Source: Chaetoderma sp. LZ-2023a | Lineage: Eukaryota > Mollusca > Caudofoveata > Chaetodermatida > Chaetodermatidae | NCBI GenBank assembly: GCA_034401795.1 | Contig: CM067369.1 | Coordinates: 141,612,681-141,676,680 of the forward strand | Direction of reading: 5' to 3' | Length of the DNA stretch: 64,000 nt | Shown here: piece after piece, positions 21,691-33,148 of the stretch | Position numbering within the stretch: the stretch's first letter is position 1 | Layout: each line of letters opens with the position of its first letter | Notes under the pieces: model-generated | What the model was told of the DNA's origin: nothing | The model's database searches: none | What the model saw: only the letters and a program-made list of their open reading frames with translations | Made by a program: the position numbers and the translations under genes

Positions 21691-23640
21691 GTAGCTCGCG
21701 GGGTAGTGTCGGGCTGTTCCGGTGTCTGGTGTCGACTCGCAGCGCCGCAAGTGCACGACGAATGATGACGCTGGTTAGCTTCCGGTCTCGGGGTTACGGA
21801 TCCTATGCGATACTACCCTATGGGTAACAAAGACCGGCTCCTAAGGCCGGTGGAACTAAATCATTCTGGTGGGGCCATGCGACCATCGTGGCGAACATTA
21901 AACACTACTGTCTCATCCCAAGAGTTTGTGTCACGAGTATGCCTGTCCATAGAAAATTCCTGATCTATGGACTTACAAGATTTGATTTGGTGACCTAATT
22001 AACATAAGTCTATACAATGGTTTTACCTAAACAGACCGTCAAGGATGCTAGATAAATATAATGAGCATACGAAAATACAAGACATAGAGACAGCCTGGTG
22101 AACTTTTAAACGTGGGGCTCCCGGAGGTACCACACAGACTCATAGGTCCGCAGAGGTATCCCCGTAAGGGAGGCCCCCTTCCGCACACGAGATAGCTAAT
22201 TAACTTAATATAAGCTATTATACCTCTAAGCTGAAAGGAAAGAAAACTATCTTTTATAGTGTTGAAAAGCCATGTGCCTCATGCGGGCACTACTCCTAGT
22301 GCTAGTTTGGGTGAGGAGTATTAGCCTCGCGTGGGCCGTCATCACTGAATCCTTGCGAGAAAGCAAGTGCCTCGCGCGGGCCTCCGTCAAGGGAAAATGT
22401 CGCCATCGCTTAAAGCGGGAGAAGAATATTGGCCACAAAAGCTTACTCTAACATTCAATCAAAATCCTGTTAAGAAAAAATCATACCTAGTGAAATTATG
22501 ACGATAAGGTCGCATGCTGTTTTACGTGAAGATGGGACGAGCGATTCCCGAAGGATTCCCATGTCACCGTCTTATGTAGTTTTCAATATGCTGAATTAGT
22601 AGTTGCCACTTTTATTTATGCGGGCCTTCTTCTATGCCTAACCTCATGTTTAGTTTTTGGAAGCAAGAACCATTTTAGGCCTCAACTGGTTGGCGTCTGC
22701 CTAGCCTTTAGATGCGGCTGTCATTGAGAACGGATACCCCAAGACATCAATACTGAAGACAGCGTGCATATATGTTACTTCGCAAGATCTCCGAACTGGG
22801 TAAGAATCCGGACATCTTGCTCCATAACCACATAACACGTCACAAGACATTGGTTACTCTTTACAAAAGCAAGTTTAGGCAACTGATCGATCGTTATGGT
22901 GGGGGTAAGAGAGACGAATACCCACCGTGAATGCCCTTCCCGTGAGGGTGTTTAAGATCTTAATATCATGCCTAGACATTCTTATGGAATTCAGTGGGGA
23001 TGCGCATCTCGCTCGTCACCACGTCCTACGGGGCTATCTTTTTAACCTGACGTTAGGTTTAAGCGCAAGTTGCCCAATCATGGTTTGCGGTGCGGGAGGA
23101 TTGTTCAGCAGATAAAAGAAAATAACAATTAAGATATGTTGTAGCAGTGCTTCCTACCTTGGCAAGGGTAACTAACTACCAAGTATCCGAAGATATGCGG
23201 GGAATGTGTGTGATACCACACCCTGGCCATCACCGCTCGGAGACCCCAATAGTTTCCCAGCGTCGGATCAGTCCATGGTGCGGATAGGGACATCCAAACA
23301 ATTAAGAAGCCATAAGGCTTAGTGGAACATGAAGAGAGACAATAGCTTAGAAATATGAGGCCCATTAGGTATGTTGGCCAATCTTACACAACCCTGCCGG
23401 AGTGCGGGGCTAAATTATCGCAACTACCGGAAAAGAGGCGTACACTATGTGTCTCCTGCCGAAGAAATTGTCCCTAATCATATTAAACCTATCCTATCGA
23501 GCTGAATAGAAAGGTTTTTAGTCGGTAGCATGCCAGGCTAAACAGAGTTATAGCACGGACAGTGACCTCAGTGAAAAATTGTTGGTGGCGGGAGAACGTG
23601 CTGCATATATAAATGTTGCTGTATAGTGTTTCCTACGTGC
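21691..23640. other. Unexplained moderately GC-rich segment
   Basis: Composition changes where LINE B ends. There are CCGG-rich words (AGACCGGCTCCTAAGGCCGG near 21830), a run of related words CCTCATGCGGGC, CCTCGCGTGGGCC and CCTCGCGCGGGCC spaced 45-50 bp apart (about 22277-22383), and CCCCGTAAGGGAGGCCCCC near 22161. Short ORFs on both strands have no domains. It could be the untranslated part of a larger transposon, but I cannot identify it. Confidence 0.4.
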
Positions 23641-25365
23641 ACTGCAGTCCTATATTTTTATATAGCTAAACAAAACATATAAACTAATGGCTACTTGCCA
23701 TATATAAAACTAACCAAATTAACAATACAATGTAAAATGATCAGAATAATATATAAAGTACAGATTGAGGAACCTACTACAGAGCGGTTACTAAAAACAC
23801 CTTACAGAAAATAGGAATAACCATAAACAGATACAGAAATTTTAACTAGCGGGACCGTTTATAGAGATAAGGTATAATTATTAAAGGTGCAATTAACGGA
23901 ATAATTAAAATGTTAAGTATAGTTACTTGAATAATCAGGAGCCATTCTTAAAGGGGAACACAAGAAGGGTCACCATGGTTTGCATAAAACACGCAGTTCT
24001 ACTGTAGAGCCCACATTTAAGCTACTGTGTAAAACTTTCCTGGGACATTTATATATAAATCCGATTAAAATGGTGTTAAAGAACGCTATGTTGCTATAAT
24101 TTTCTGCGAGTTAATTAAACCGATGACGTCATAGGTTGAATCCTATCCGACAAGAACCATATTGATAACGACAGGTGTGTATGCATTTGTATGGTGATAT
24201 CTCTATCGGTGATAATGCTATCGACATCGTTTATATATGTACAGATTGAAGAGATTAAGACGTTTATCACGCTATCGCAACTTTGTGGAATTTATTTGTT
24301 ATTTCCATACATTAGTTGCCGAACCTTAAGCTGACCATTTTCTATTAAGATACCTGCCAGTTACTTGAATATTACACTATCTCAGGATGTTTTGAGGCTA
24401 GTATGAGAAAATAAGTACTTAAAGATGGACTGGATGTATGTAAGAACTATTTACACTCTCATATTAATAGATGAAACGTTAATAACAGTATCTGCCGTAG
24501 CGCCAGTGAGAGTGTGTATTCAAAAGTGGCAATCATATTGATATACCTATACTATCGCGTCATTCATTTATCTCAAGATCAAAACTTGATGTCAAAACCG
24601 GCACCTTCAGAGAAATCAGACAAATGGCTGTTATTATATATTCTTTAACATTTCCGCAAATATAGTTTATATATTCCTAACACCGCTGAAGGGAACCCCC
24701 TTATAAAACGCAATTCGCAATTTTATTGCGGTACTATTGAATGACAGTGAGAAAAACGTTCAACTTATGACGTCATACGCCTCATCCGGGAATAGAAATG
24801 TAACTAATGTATCACGCATTTAATAACGAAGATATATATTTCTAATTTGAGCACAGAGCTTACAATTATATTTGTGAAACCGTTACGGTCTGTAGATTCA
24901 TTTTATACAAAGTAGTATAGAGTGTCTGGTGTTTCCCTTTAAGCATGGGCTATCGTGTTACTGAAATTGATACGTCATCCTTGATTTGATGTGAGTTGAT
25001 GCGTTCTCTGGAAGCTGGAAAGTTCCCGTATGCTAGTTCCCACAAACATGATTTCCGCAAGCAGTCCAGGACGGGAGCGGATCGAACTCAGGACAGTAAT
25101 CATAATATAGAATGTCTGACGAGTAGTCAGCAAGAGATACAATAACATTACTGCTAAGACGAAAGTTCCCGTACACCGCTGGTATGGATGGAAGTTACCA
25201 ATAACCAGATCATAAGCAGGGGTGGGGGGGGGGGGGGGTTGTTGAATTCGGATGAAGATATAGAACTAAGCATAATGGTGTGTGGTACATCAGTTAGCTC
25301 TTAAGACGTACCGGGCAAAGTTTACTTGCTGCGGTCAAAAAGTTTAAATAAACCTGCCGACATCA
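23641..25365. other. No recognisable feature (AT-rich); poly-G at about 25221-25239
   Basis: Hardly any ORF. The only structure is a G-run near 25221-25239. TGACGTCAT words near 24124 and 24769 are isolated and not in an F1 context. Confidence 0.45.
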
Positions 25366-25545
25366 GTGTGGGGATGGTTGAATAACCACTTTTTGGTGTG
25401 GCCGGCAGATGCGGCGAGCCATCCACCAAAGAACATCGCTGCCTCTACATCTGTAGAATCACATTTTCAGGCCGGGAAAGGCCTCACCGCAAGTTTGTGT
25501 TCCGAGTTAGTTCTTGATGTATTCGTGAGCAATAATCAAAAGTTC
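25366..25545 (+). pseudogene. hAT transposase C-terminal (dimerisation domain) remnant
   Basis: The frame opening at 25366 reads WGWLNNHFLVWPADAAS, then AASTSVESHFQAGKGLTAS and SELVLDVFVSNNQ. The order W-x-N, then a TSVES-like block, then AG-x-LTA, then EL-V-x-FV-x-NN is that of the hAT dimerisation domain (typically TS-x-x-SER-x-FS-x-AG, then LVFLN). The SER-x-FS core is altered and the rest of the transposase is absent, so it is a fragment at best. The remaining 75 codons of the 133-codon frame show no match. The call rests on pattern resemblance only. Confidence 0.35.
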
Positions 25546-25560
25546 CAAAAATGTTCTCGC

Positions 25561-26929
25561 AGAATCTGGCGATACAAAATTGCTTTAGTGCGGTGGGTTG
25601 GATTGCTGCAGTGGCTACGGAAGAGAAACCTTCGAGACCGAAGTCATCTGCTTAATGCCTGTCTTGCTGGTAGTAGCCGAATACAGATCCAACCAATTCA
25701 GCCCCTCGACGAAGATGCTCTCGAGTTCTGGATTTCGTCTCCTTTTATACTACTCGTGACGTCATAGGCGCGGGCTCCAACTAATCATCGGTCGAGCAAT
25801 AGCCAATCAGCGCATAGCTAATAATAACGCAGTCGAATGTTTTGGAACATTCTAGAAGTTCTGCGTACACGTGGTTACGACGTCACGGAAATATTTTGAA
25901 GATAATCAAAAAGGAATTTTCCGTAGATAACTCAGCCATTTCTTAACCGATTTTACAGATTCGGAAAGCCCGTCGAATTCTGGTCTTGATTAATGCCAGC
26001 TTCGGCGGGAACAAGTAATGAGAAAGGAGTGCAATGTACCCACTCGGTACACTAAAAGCGCCATATTATCTTGGTCGTGAAATACACGCTCCGTCAAAAA
26101 TAGTATTACGCATGCGCACTATGCGCTTTAACGAACTTAGTCGTTTTTACAACGCGATCTCTGTCATAGGCTCATATACACTTATAGCTCTACCCAGGGG
26201 GGGGGGGGGGGGAAGGGGTGGGGGGCGTGTTCAGAGAACGGATCCAGGACGGGCGGCGCGTACCCAGCTTAGCAAGTACGGCCGGTACCTGACCGGTCGA
26301 TCCGAACTACAGTATCATGGTTATTTACACCCTTAAAAAATTCTTTGAGTTCATCCAATGCGATGTTTATAGATCGTTTTGTATCTGCTGTTTTTAATAA
26401 TTTCCAGTATAATTTAGGATCCGACTACTAATAATTGTTTTGTTGTACTAATGCATTGTTCTCTTCAATGCTTCTGTACACTACCTTTAAACTCAGTTCG
26501 TGAATGGATCATATTTAAACGCGATGTTTCGCTTTTGGCTTCTCTGTACCAGTTCAATGCATTAAAAATTGTTTTCGTTTAATTTCACAATCCTGTGGGT
26601 AATGCTGTATTTTTGTTCGCTTATTGTTACGCAAAGTGTAGTTTTTTCGTTTAAAAAAATAAGTGTTCCGTTGTTAAAGAAACAGTTCTGAAGAGGCTAC
26701 TAAAAGATTGCATCCTTATACAATTATATAATTATACAAGCACATTAAATGTACCTGTTATATAACCTTACCACGAAGGTGTATTTCTTTTGAAAATCGT
26801 GCCGTATCCCGGAGCCATCGTGCGTTTGATGTTAACTAATAATACTCGCGCAGCACGCGATCGACATGGAGTATGAAAAACCTACAATACATCTAAGAAA
26901 TAAGTTAACATGTTTCCAAGACTAAATAC
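25561..26929. other. No recognisable feature; poly-G at about 26199-26222
   Basis: AT-rich beyond 26330, with a G-run (about 26199-26222). The ORF across the G-run is a composition effect. Confidence 0.45.
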
Positions 26930-27750
26930 AAACATGTTAGTCAGTAAGAAAATGTTCTGTTGAGTATTTTGATCATAAGTGGATTGGAAGACATTCAGTA
27001 GCAGATTATAATAGGGGCAGCGGGGGCATTTGCACCCGGCCCCAGATCTACACCAGCCCCCCCCCCCCCCCATCTTTTTCCAAAGAGATAGTTTCGTTTG
27101 TAAAGAGAGAAACTGCATAACAGGATGTCGTCTTATTGTCTTATTTGTCCATTATATATTTTTTCAGTATTATTCTTATTAAAGAGTGGATTTTGTTTTG
27201 TTTTGAGACTTCTGATGTCTTAGGAGTCAGATGGTTCATGATTGTATTACAGTTTAATGTTATTTTTTATCTTCTAAATGCTCTCAGATGGCACCACCTG
27301 CACTTCCAGAGGTAAATATAGCCCTTCAGTTGGCTGTTAAATTATTATATTTTTAGCTTTTTAGTTTCATTTCTCTGTTCATTAAGTTTTTTATCCAGTC
27401 CTGTTTTCACAACTGAACGGCTACAAAATTGATTGAACAAAAAAGATGAAATTAAATGGCTAAAAGAGAATAATTTAACAGCGAACTGATGGTCAACATT
27501 TACCTCTAGAAATGCAGGAGATGCTATCTGCGAGCATCTATATTTAAAGAATTTCTGATAGGGGTGGGGGAGAAGCCCCCCCCCCCTTTGATTGGCTTTT
27601 CGCATCCACCCATCTCCACAAATATTCTTTGCCCCCGACTCTTGCAAGGCTTAATCCGGCACTGAAGACATTGCTGCATAAGGCTTCCCAATGTCTTCCA
27701 ATCCAATTATGTTCAAACTATTCGAAAATAGGCCTGCGTTTTATTTTGTT
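26930..27750. mobile_element. F5 hairpin MITE split by a hAT-type element
   Basis: Left part: AAATGTTCTGTTGAGTATTT and GATCATAAGTGGATTGGAAG. Right part, after the insert: ATTGCTGCATAAGGCTTCCC, AATGTCTTCCAATCCAATTA and GTTCAAACTATTCGAAAATA. Joined across the insert, with one copy of the 8-bp duplication, they give the usual F5 arm order. Confidence 0.75.
26996..27664. mobile_element. 669-bp hAT-type non-autonomous element with 8-bp target duplication
   Basis: It begins CAGTAGCAGATTATAATAGG and ends, read on the minus strand, CAGTGCCGGATTAAGCCTTG; the ends share CAGT-x-x-C-x-GATTA. It is flanked by AAGACATT at 26988-26995 and again at 27665-27672, an exact 8-bp duplication inside the F5 arm. 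CAG-starting ends and 8-bp duplications are hAT hallmarks. C-runs (about 27057-27070 and 27578-27588) lie near both ends. No transposase domain is visible, so it is non-autonomous. Confidence 0.8.
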
Positions 27751-27765
27751 TTGAAAAAATATTAA

Positions 27766-27893
27766 GAGAAGAGTATTTTTTTTAATTTACCACTAGAGTG
27801 GTAAATTTTCAAAAATAGTCTTTTCTCGGTCTGTAAATGGTAATTTCTCAAGACCACTGCAGAAGCCGTTTTTGGCTGGCTGTTAAATGGTTA
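27766..27893 (+). mobile_element. F2 MITE, truncated
   Basis: The centre is deleted to TTTACCACTAGAGTGGTAAA. The right arm is intact: TTTTCAAAAATAGTCTTTTC, CAAGACCACTGCAGAAGCCG and GGCTGTTAAATGG-TTAA. Confidence 0.7.
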
Positions 27894-28020
27894 AAGGCTG
27901 TGTTGACATAGGGCATAAGTGGCATTTTGAGCGCTTTGAGAAGCTGTTGAAACAAAAGTGGTTAATATAGAAATAAGTAAGAACATTTTCACCACCATTC
28001 CTACTAACTGCTAACACAGT

Positions 28021-28405
28021 TGACCTTTCCAGTTTTAGCTAGGCCCCGCCCATTTCAATCTAAGCCCCACCTACACCACGTCCATGTTGGGATCGATCGA
28101 TCTCTTGAACTCCCTGACTATCAATTTCCAGAAAACTATACATGTAGGCTGTTGAATATTTTGAAATTAATTTGACTGGGTGCTGTTGCTGCCTATGGCA
28201 GCAACAGCGCCCCCAGTCAAATTAGTTTCAAAATATTCAACAGTATGTTTATTAAATAGCAAAGACATACAATTCATACAACGTATCGGACTATTAAGCG
28301 TTAAAGAAGGGCGAAATGGAATCATTCATAACGTCATCATTATGACGGCAAAATACACGTCACTTAGTTAATTATGATGTCAGATGGCGTCAGATCATTG
28401 ATGGA
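28021..28405 (+). mobile_element. F1 MITE, full-length with near-perfect hairpin
   Basis: GACCTTTCCAGTTTTAGCTA, CCCCGCCCATTT, GGGATCGATCGATCTCTTG, TTCCAGAAAACTATACATG, then the hairpin (about 28148-28243) whose arms pair almost throughout up to CTGTTGCTGCC-TAT-GGCAGCAACAG. Then TTATTAAATAGCAAAGACAT, CATAACGTCATCATTATGAC and the right part GATGGATATTCTAGAAATG. It looks like a younger copy. Confidence 0.85.
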
Positions 28406-29209
28406 TATTCTAGAAATGTGAACTACAGTAACATCAACGCGTGACCATTCTCCAATCATTATCAAACGATATTAAAGGAGAAAGCAATTTTGGCACGCTG
28501 TTATCTGTCTCTGTTCAAAGAAGCCTCTGATGTATTCCGATCATAACTTATAATTTGATGACGTAAAACTATGCCTTTCAAATACTGACGCTTTTATGCT
28601 ATGAATTATACACCAATACTTAAATCTGAGGACAGCGATTCAGAATAACGCCTGAATATGTCTTAATTAACTTGCCTAAATACTGTTGCTAATTAACCAG
28701 CAAAAATCTTTAAGCAAATTAATTCCAAAATACTGTACGAAATATCAAAATATGCCTAGAGGCATACATTATGATGGCTTGTCTTTAATTACATCGCACG
28801 TCTCAGTCGTTCCCCTAGCGATCGAACTCGTATTGTGGCATATTTTGTCTTTGAGTTCGCAAGCATGGGTGTAATACTGTATTCAGTCCATTTCCTTCGT
28901 TACCTATTGATTAGTCAGAAATACTGAAAAGATGTTTCTTGAGGCACGTAATACAACCCACATATAAAATTATAGCAATTACTAAACAATACGTGTAATA
29001 CATGAGTATATTATATAGCTCCATATCAATAACTCTGTTGTTCTCAGCATGACTTCATTCAACCATGCATTAGCCCAAATAACATCAATTTGCGTGAGCG
29101 AATTGGAATTGATATTATCAAAGGATATAATGATTAGTCGAGTCTAGGTTACAATGAACCCTTCTCGAGAGTCTATGCATCTGTTTGGCGGTGGTCATTA
29201 GATCCTGGT
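28406..29209. other. No recognisable feature
   Basis: AT-rich; the 62- and 63-codon ORFs here and upstream have no support. Confidence 0.4.
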
Positions 29210-29411
29210 CATGGTTCCTATGACAGCAACAACACCTAGGCAAATTAATTTCAAAATATTCTACAGAATGTTCATTAAAGTATATGCACACAATTCGTGC
29301 AACTGACCGATGCATAAAAGTTCATGATGGACTATATCCGTCATTCATTACGCATTTTAATTATGACCTATTTCATTATGACGTCATATACCTGAGTGAC
29401 AGATTAGATTC
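29210..29411 (+). mobile_element. F1 MITE, right half
   Basis: GTTCCTATGACAGCAACAAC, AAATTAATTTCAAAATATTC, TACAGAATGTTCATTAAAG and TTATGACGTCATATACCTGA, with the end CAGATTAGATTCG. The left arm is lost. Confidence 0.65.
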
Positions 29412-29425
29412 GTTGCTGTTCGAAC

Positions 29426-29517
29426 CCCCACCCCACCCCACACAACCCCCACCCCACCCCACACACACACATACACACACACACACCCCCACCCCACCCC
29501 CACCCCACCCCACCCCC
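29426..29517. repeat. (CCCCA)n / (CA)n C-rich tract
   Basis: Alternating CCCCACCCCA and ACACACAC; the opposite strand is G-rich. ORFs across it are composition effects. Confidence 0.9.
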
Positions 29518-30334
29518 GGTAAATGGAGGTGGATCTGAGAGATCGTTCCTATGAATTTCATTGCAAAACTACATATCGTATTAATCAATCTACACGCCAG
29601 TCAACCAAATAGCCAACCACGCGAACAGACGAGCAGACACGCTGAACGCCTAGTGACACCATGTTTCATATAACCAGGATCTTGTGCCTCAAAGAAAGTC
29701 ACAGTTACAGTCTCAGACTCCATTCTTGTATAATAGAACATTAGCCATCAATTCCTGGATAGACGGGATCACGCATGTCCCATACAACATGTTCGCCGTT
29801 CATTATTTATGGCTTTGATCGAAGCGAATGGCCAGCATTCTAATCAAGCTTCCGATAATAAAACGGCATTAACGTGTAACAGCCTCGCAGAATTAGGTGT
29901 GACTAATTTTACGGAAGGATACATAATTAGGAAGGTCGCCAGATCGTCACATGATTGACGATCGTATCTTGAAGACCAGAAATGCGCAGAGTAGAGCAAT
30001 AAGAGTCCATGAATGGGCACAGTAGATAGATAATAAGGCGTAGGAACACGGGTGTTGGGAGTGTTGCAAGGGGTCAATACTCGATGTTCCTCCATTGTTC
30101 CTCTCTTTAGCCCATCAATACCACCCACCCACCCACCCACCCCACCCCCGCCCCTGCTCAAAGTACGTTCCTACACCTCTGATTCAAGCCTGTCTGATGA
30201 GGGTACCACAGCAGAAATATGGCCGAGGCTAGCTAAAATAACCAAGAATAGGAATCCGCTAATACAGTCAAGCCTGTTCATTATAACGGTCACTGAATTT
30301 TATATTCAGAATATTCTACAGATTTATGGAAACA
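29518..30334. other. No gene; (CCCA)n at about 30121-30150
   Basis: Only short ORFs, two of them running over the CCCA-type tract near 30121-30150. Confidence 0.45.
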
Positions 30335-30500
30335 TGTTAGTTAGTACAATTTTGCCAACTATGTAAGAAATGTTCTGGTGAATATTTTGAACGTAATTGG
30401 ATTGGAAGATATTGCTGTCTTGTCTTGCAAGCAATGTCTTCCAATCCACTTATGTTCAAAGAATTCAACAACATGTTTTATTTTGTGGTCGAGTCTGAGC
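30335..30500. mobile_element. F5 hairpin MITE, best-preserved copy
   Basis: TTAGTACAATTTTGCCAACT, AGAAATGTTCTGGTGAATAT, GTAATTGGATTGGAAGATAT, TGCTGTCTTGTCTTGCAAGC, then AATGTCTTCCAATCCACTTA, GTTCAAAGAATTCAACAACA and TTTTATTTTGTGG. The arms pair over about 45 bases around a short loop. Confidence 0.75.
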
Positions 30501-31128
30501 TGTACTGTAGGCTATATTATATAGTAAATAATTCATAGAAAAATTGGCTGAAAACTCGATCGATTCGGCGTCGGTGAATATCTCCTGGTCGATACTCAGG
30601 AACCCCAGGCACAATGGTCCTTATAGAACCCTTATGCTTCGTCAGCGATGGCGTATTATTGGACCTGTGTAGACGAATGAGATCACTGGTTTAGCACATC
30701 GTTGCTAATAGATGTTGTTACCTTGTAGAACAATAATTCTAGGTGTTCTGGATATTGGCATCAGTAAAGATATCGCCACTATTATGAAATTTTTACAAAT
30801 TAAGAACATAGTCGCAAAATGGTTAGCCGGATAACTATTTATTATCACCGAATCTTGTCTTTGATTAAGTTCGGAAATCTTGTCATGAAAGTAGGCATTT
30901 TTCTCCATGTCCAATATTCCGCGCTAATGTGTGTGTTATCAAGCTACATGTCCATTGCCGAGGGGAGATGGAATTTGCACAGCACTGGCAACTGTATTTA
31001 ACCATGTCACTTGAGTTGACCTATTTCGTGGAATAAACCTCCACTCCCATCGGAACCCCAGGCCGATGCCTCCCACGCTCATAAGTAATGTTAGATTGAG
31101 ATGCGAGTCCATGTTCAGATGAAGGGAC
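30501..31128. other. No recognisable feature
   Basis: Short ORFs on both strands only. Confidence 0.4.
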
Positions 31129-31488
31129 CCGATGACGTCAAAACCAATTACGTTACCTGTAGGCTGACATCATAATTATGATCATTTAAAGTCCGTCAAG
31201 TGTACGAATTGTATGTCCTTGACCGGTTTACAATTTACTAAACATTTTATTGAATATTTTAAAACTAATTAGACTGCGAGATGTTGTTGCCATACACCAC
31301 TCGGTCAAATCAGTTTCAAAATATTCAACAGCTTTCCTGCCGGTATAGTTACTTTGAAATCGGGATTCTAGGAACTCAGAGGTCAAAGCGTATAAATCGA
31401 TCCCAACACACGCAAAACGTGGATGGAGCTTAGCTAGAACTTGGCGGAGATTAGCTAGAAATGGGCGGGGCGTAGCTCGAAATGGATC
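31129..31488 (-). mobile_element. F1 MITE, near full-length
   Basis: GATGACGTCAAAACCAATTA, GTCCGTCAAGTGTACGAATT, the hairpin (about 31250-31332), then GGGATTCTAGGAACTCAG, TAAATCGATCCCAACACACG and GGATGGAGCTTAGCTAGAAC. The AGCTTAGCTAGAA-GGGCGG block is duplicated (31429-31471). It ends AGCTCGAAATGGATC. Confidence 0.75.
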
Positions 31489-31837
31489 GCTATATTAACA
31501 GTTGGGTCACTAAAGACAGGCGGTCCCTTGAACCAGGTCAGATGCCTTGGCAATTTTTGGAGTCGTTCCCAGAGTTATATAATACATGCTGGATCATGGT
31601 AATTCCTCAAGTACCGGGATGCTTCTTGACAATGTCCAGGAATCGATTCTTTAGATCTGGATATTAACATCCGTGGTGGTGTTTGATCGTGTGCCTTAAA
31701 TGTAGCTTGCCAGTGGACACTTGGTGCCTGGCTTGTGTATTGTAAACACTTGTGTCGCTTAGCTTGGCAACACGTCTGGTGTGTGCTGTGTGAGGAGAGG
31801 GCAATGTGCAAGCACACGATGTAGGTTTTCAATAGAA
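31489..31837. other. No recognisable feature
   Basis: Overlapping short ORFs on both strands without domains. Confidence 0.4.
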
Positions 31838-32250
31838 TTCACCTTTCCAGAGTATCCATCCATCATCAGACCTCGTATGACGTCATAATCAGCTCAGCGC
31901 GTGTATGATGACGTCACAATCATTACGTCACAAATGATTCCATATAGACTGGCATCAAATCTCAAATCGTCCGACACGTTGTATGAATTGTATGTCTTTA
32001 TAATTCATTGCTATTTAATAAACATGCTGTTGAATATTTTGAAAGTAATTTAACTGGGCGCTGTTGCTGCCTAAGGCAACAACAGCACCCAGTCAAATTA
32101 CTTTCAAAATACTCAACAGTTTAGGTGTGATTTTTTTGGAAATTGATAGGCAGGGTGTTCAGAGATCGATCGATCCTAACACGAACGAGGTGTGGGTGGA
32201 GCTTAGCTAGAGATGGGCAGGGAATAGCTAAAACCGGAAAAGGCCCATTG
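31838..32250 (-). mobile_element. F1 MITE, reference full-length copy
   Basis: The clearest complete example. CACCTTTCCAGAGTATCCAT at the left, TATGACGTCATAATCAGC and GATGACGTCACAATCATT, then ATGAATTGTATGTCTTTATA. The hairpin is at about 32026-32122 with arms GAATATTTTGAAAGTAATTT and AAATTACTTTCAAAATACTC, top GCTGTTGCTGCC-TAA-GGCAACAACAGC. Then GGAAATTGATAGGCAGGG, GATCGATCGATCCTAACACG, GTGGGTGGAGCTTAGCTAG and AGCTAAAACCGGAAAAGGCC. The two ends (CCTTTCCAG and its complement) are short inverted repeats. Confidence 0.85.
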
Positions 32251-32758
32251 TTCAGTCTTATGATGAGGGCAATTGGTTCTTTCCCTAATTCGGATGGAAA
32301 TACTGCCCCTACCTTCCCCTACACCTGTAACATCTATTAAATAAGAGATGGAAGTTCGATAATAGACAGACCATGATCGTAAGCATCTTCTAGAGATTCT
32401 CTGTTTACCGATCACCCATCCCTGCTTTGTTCTCGCAATTGCCTTTCTTTATAAACATAGCACACTGAAAGACTTTGGCCGCAATATCATCATGTTTATG
32501 TAGTAATAGCAGCCATCTTGGATTTCATTTTGAACATAGGATTCCATATCAAATGGTGAAATACATTGTATTCACTGGGAAGTATTAACCCATGTATCCA
32601 GACTGTGGATTGACATGCAATATCGATGTAATACTTTCTCTTATTTATCTGGCTCCATATTGTCATTTATGGATTCGCTGGCGGCCATTTTTAAAATATG
32701 GTTTGTGACGCTCCATTCAAACGAAAAGAAAAATGGAGACATACATTACTTTAGTTTC
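32251..32758. other. No gene; GCCATCTTGG/GGCGGCCATTTT words
   Basis: AGCAGCCATCTTGGATTTCA (about 32509) and GGCGGCCATTTTTAAAATAT (about 32681) resemble YY1-type sites and the motif-rich segment at 47251-49240. Confidence 0.4.
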
Positions 32759-32762
32759 TTAC

Positions 32763-32971
32763 CCCTTTAACACTCATATCAGCCAAAGATGGCTTTTGCA
32801 GACGTCTTGAGAAATGCCCATTTGCAGACCAAATGAAGACTAGTTTAGGAAATTTACCACTGGAATGACTGGCTCGATAGCCGAGCCAGTCATTCCAGTG
32901 GTAAAGTTTCAAAAATAATTTCTTGGTCTGCAAATGGACATTTTCTATAAATAAATTAGATGGTTAAAGGG
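32763..32971 (-). mobile_element. F2 MITE, reverse orientation
   Basis: Flanked by TTAC at 32759-32762 (a changed TTAA) and TTAA at 32972-32975. It starts CCCTTTAACACTCATATC, has the near-perfect centre GACTGGCTCGATAGCCGAGC, and ends GATGGTTAAAGGG. Confidence 0.8.
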
Positions 32972-33009
32972 TTAAAACGCGCGTTAGTAGCGCGTGAACC
33001 TACTGCTTG

Positions 33010-33095
33010 GTTTACTACACCCTTCATTGCGCAGGGCACTGAGCTGATGCTGTACGAATACCGGGCCAATACGCTCAATTATCAGGGACTAGTGG
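33010..33095. mobile_element. Possible F4 MITE relic
   Basis: GCGCAGGGCACTGAGCTGAT and ACCGGGCCAATACGCTCAAT resemble F4, but the terminal GGCCCAGTAAG arm is not seen. Confidence 0.25.
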
Positions 33096-33148
33096 GATCA
33101 TGATATAAATGATTTAATAATTATTATGTAATCAACTATACGCTTGCT

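Noticed and set aside
24120-24790. Isolated TGACGTCAT words as regulatory sites
   Set aside because: Two short matches without F1 context or a neighbouring gene are not enough.
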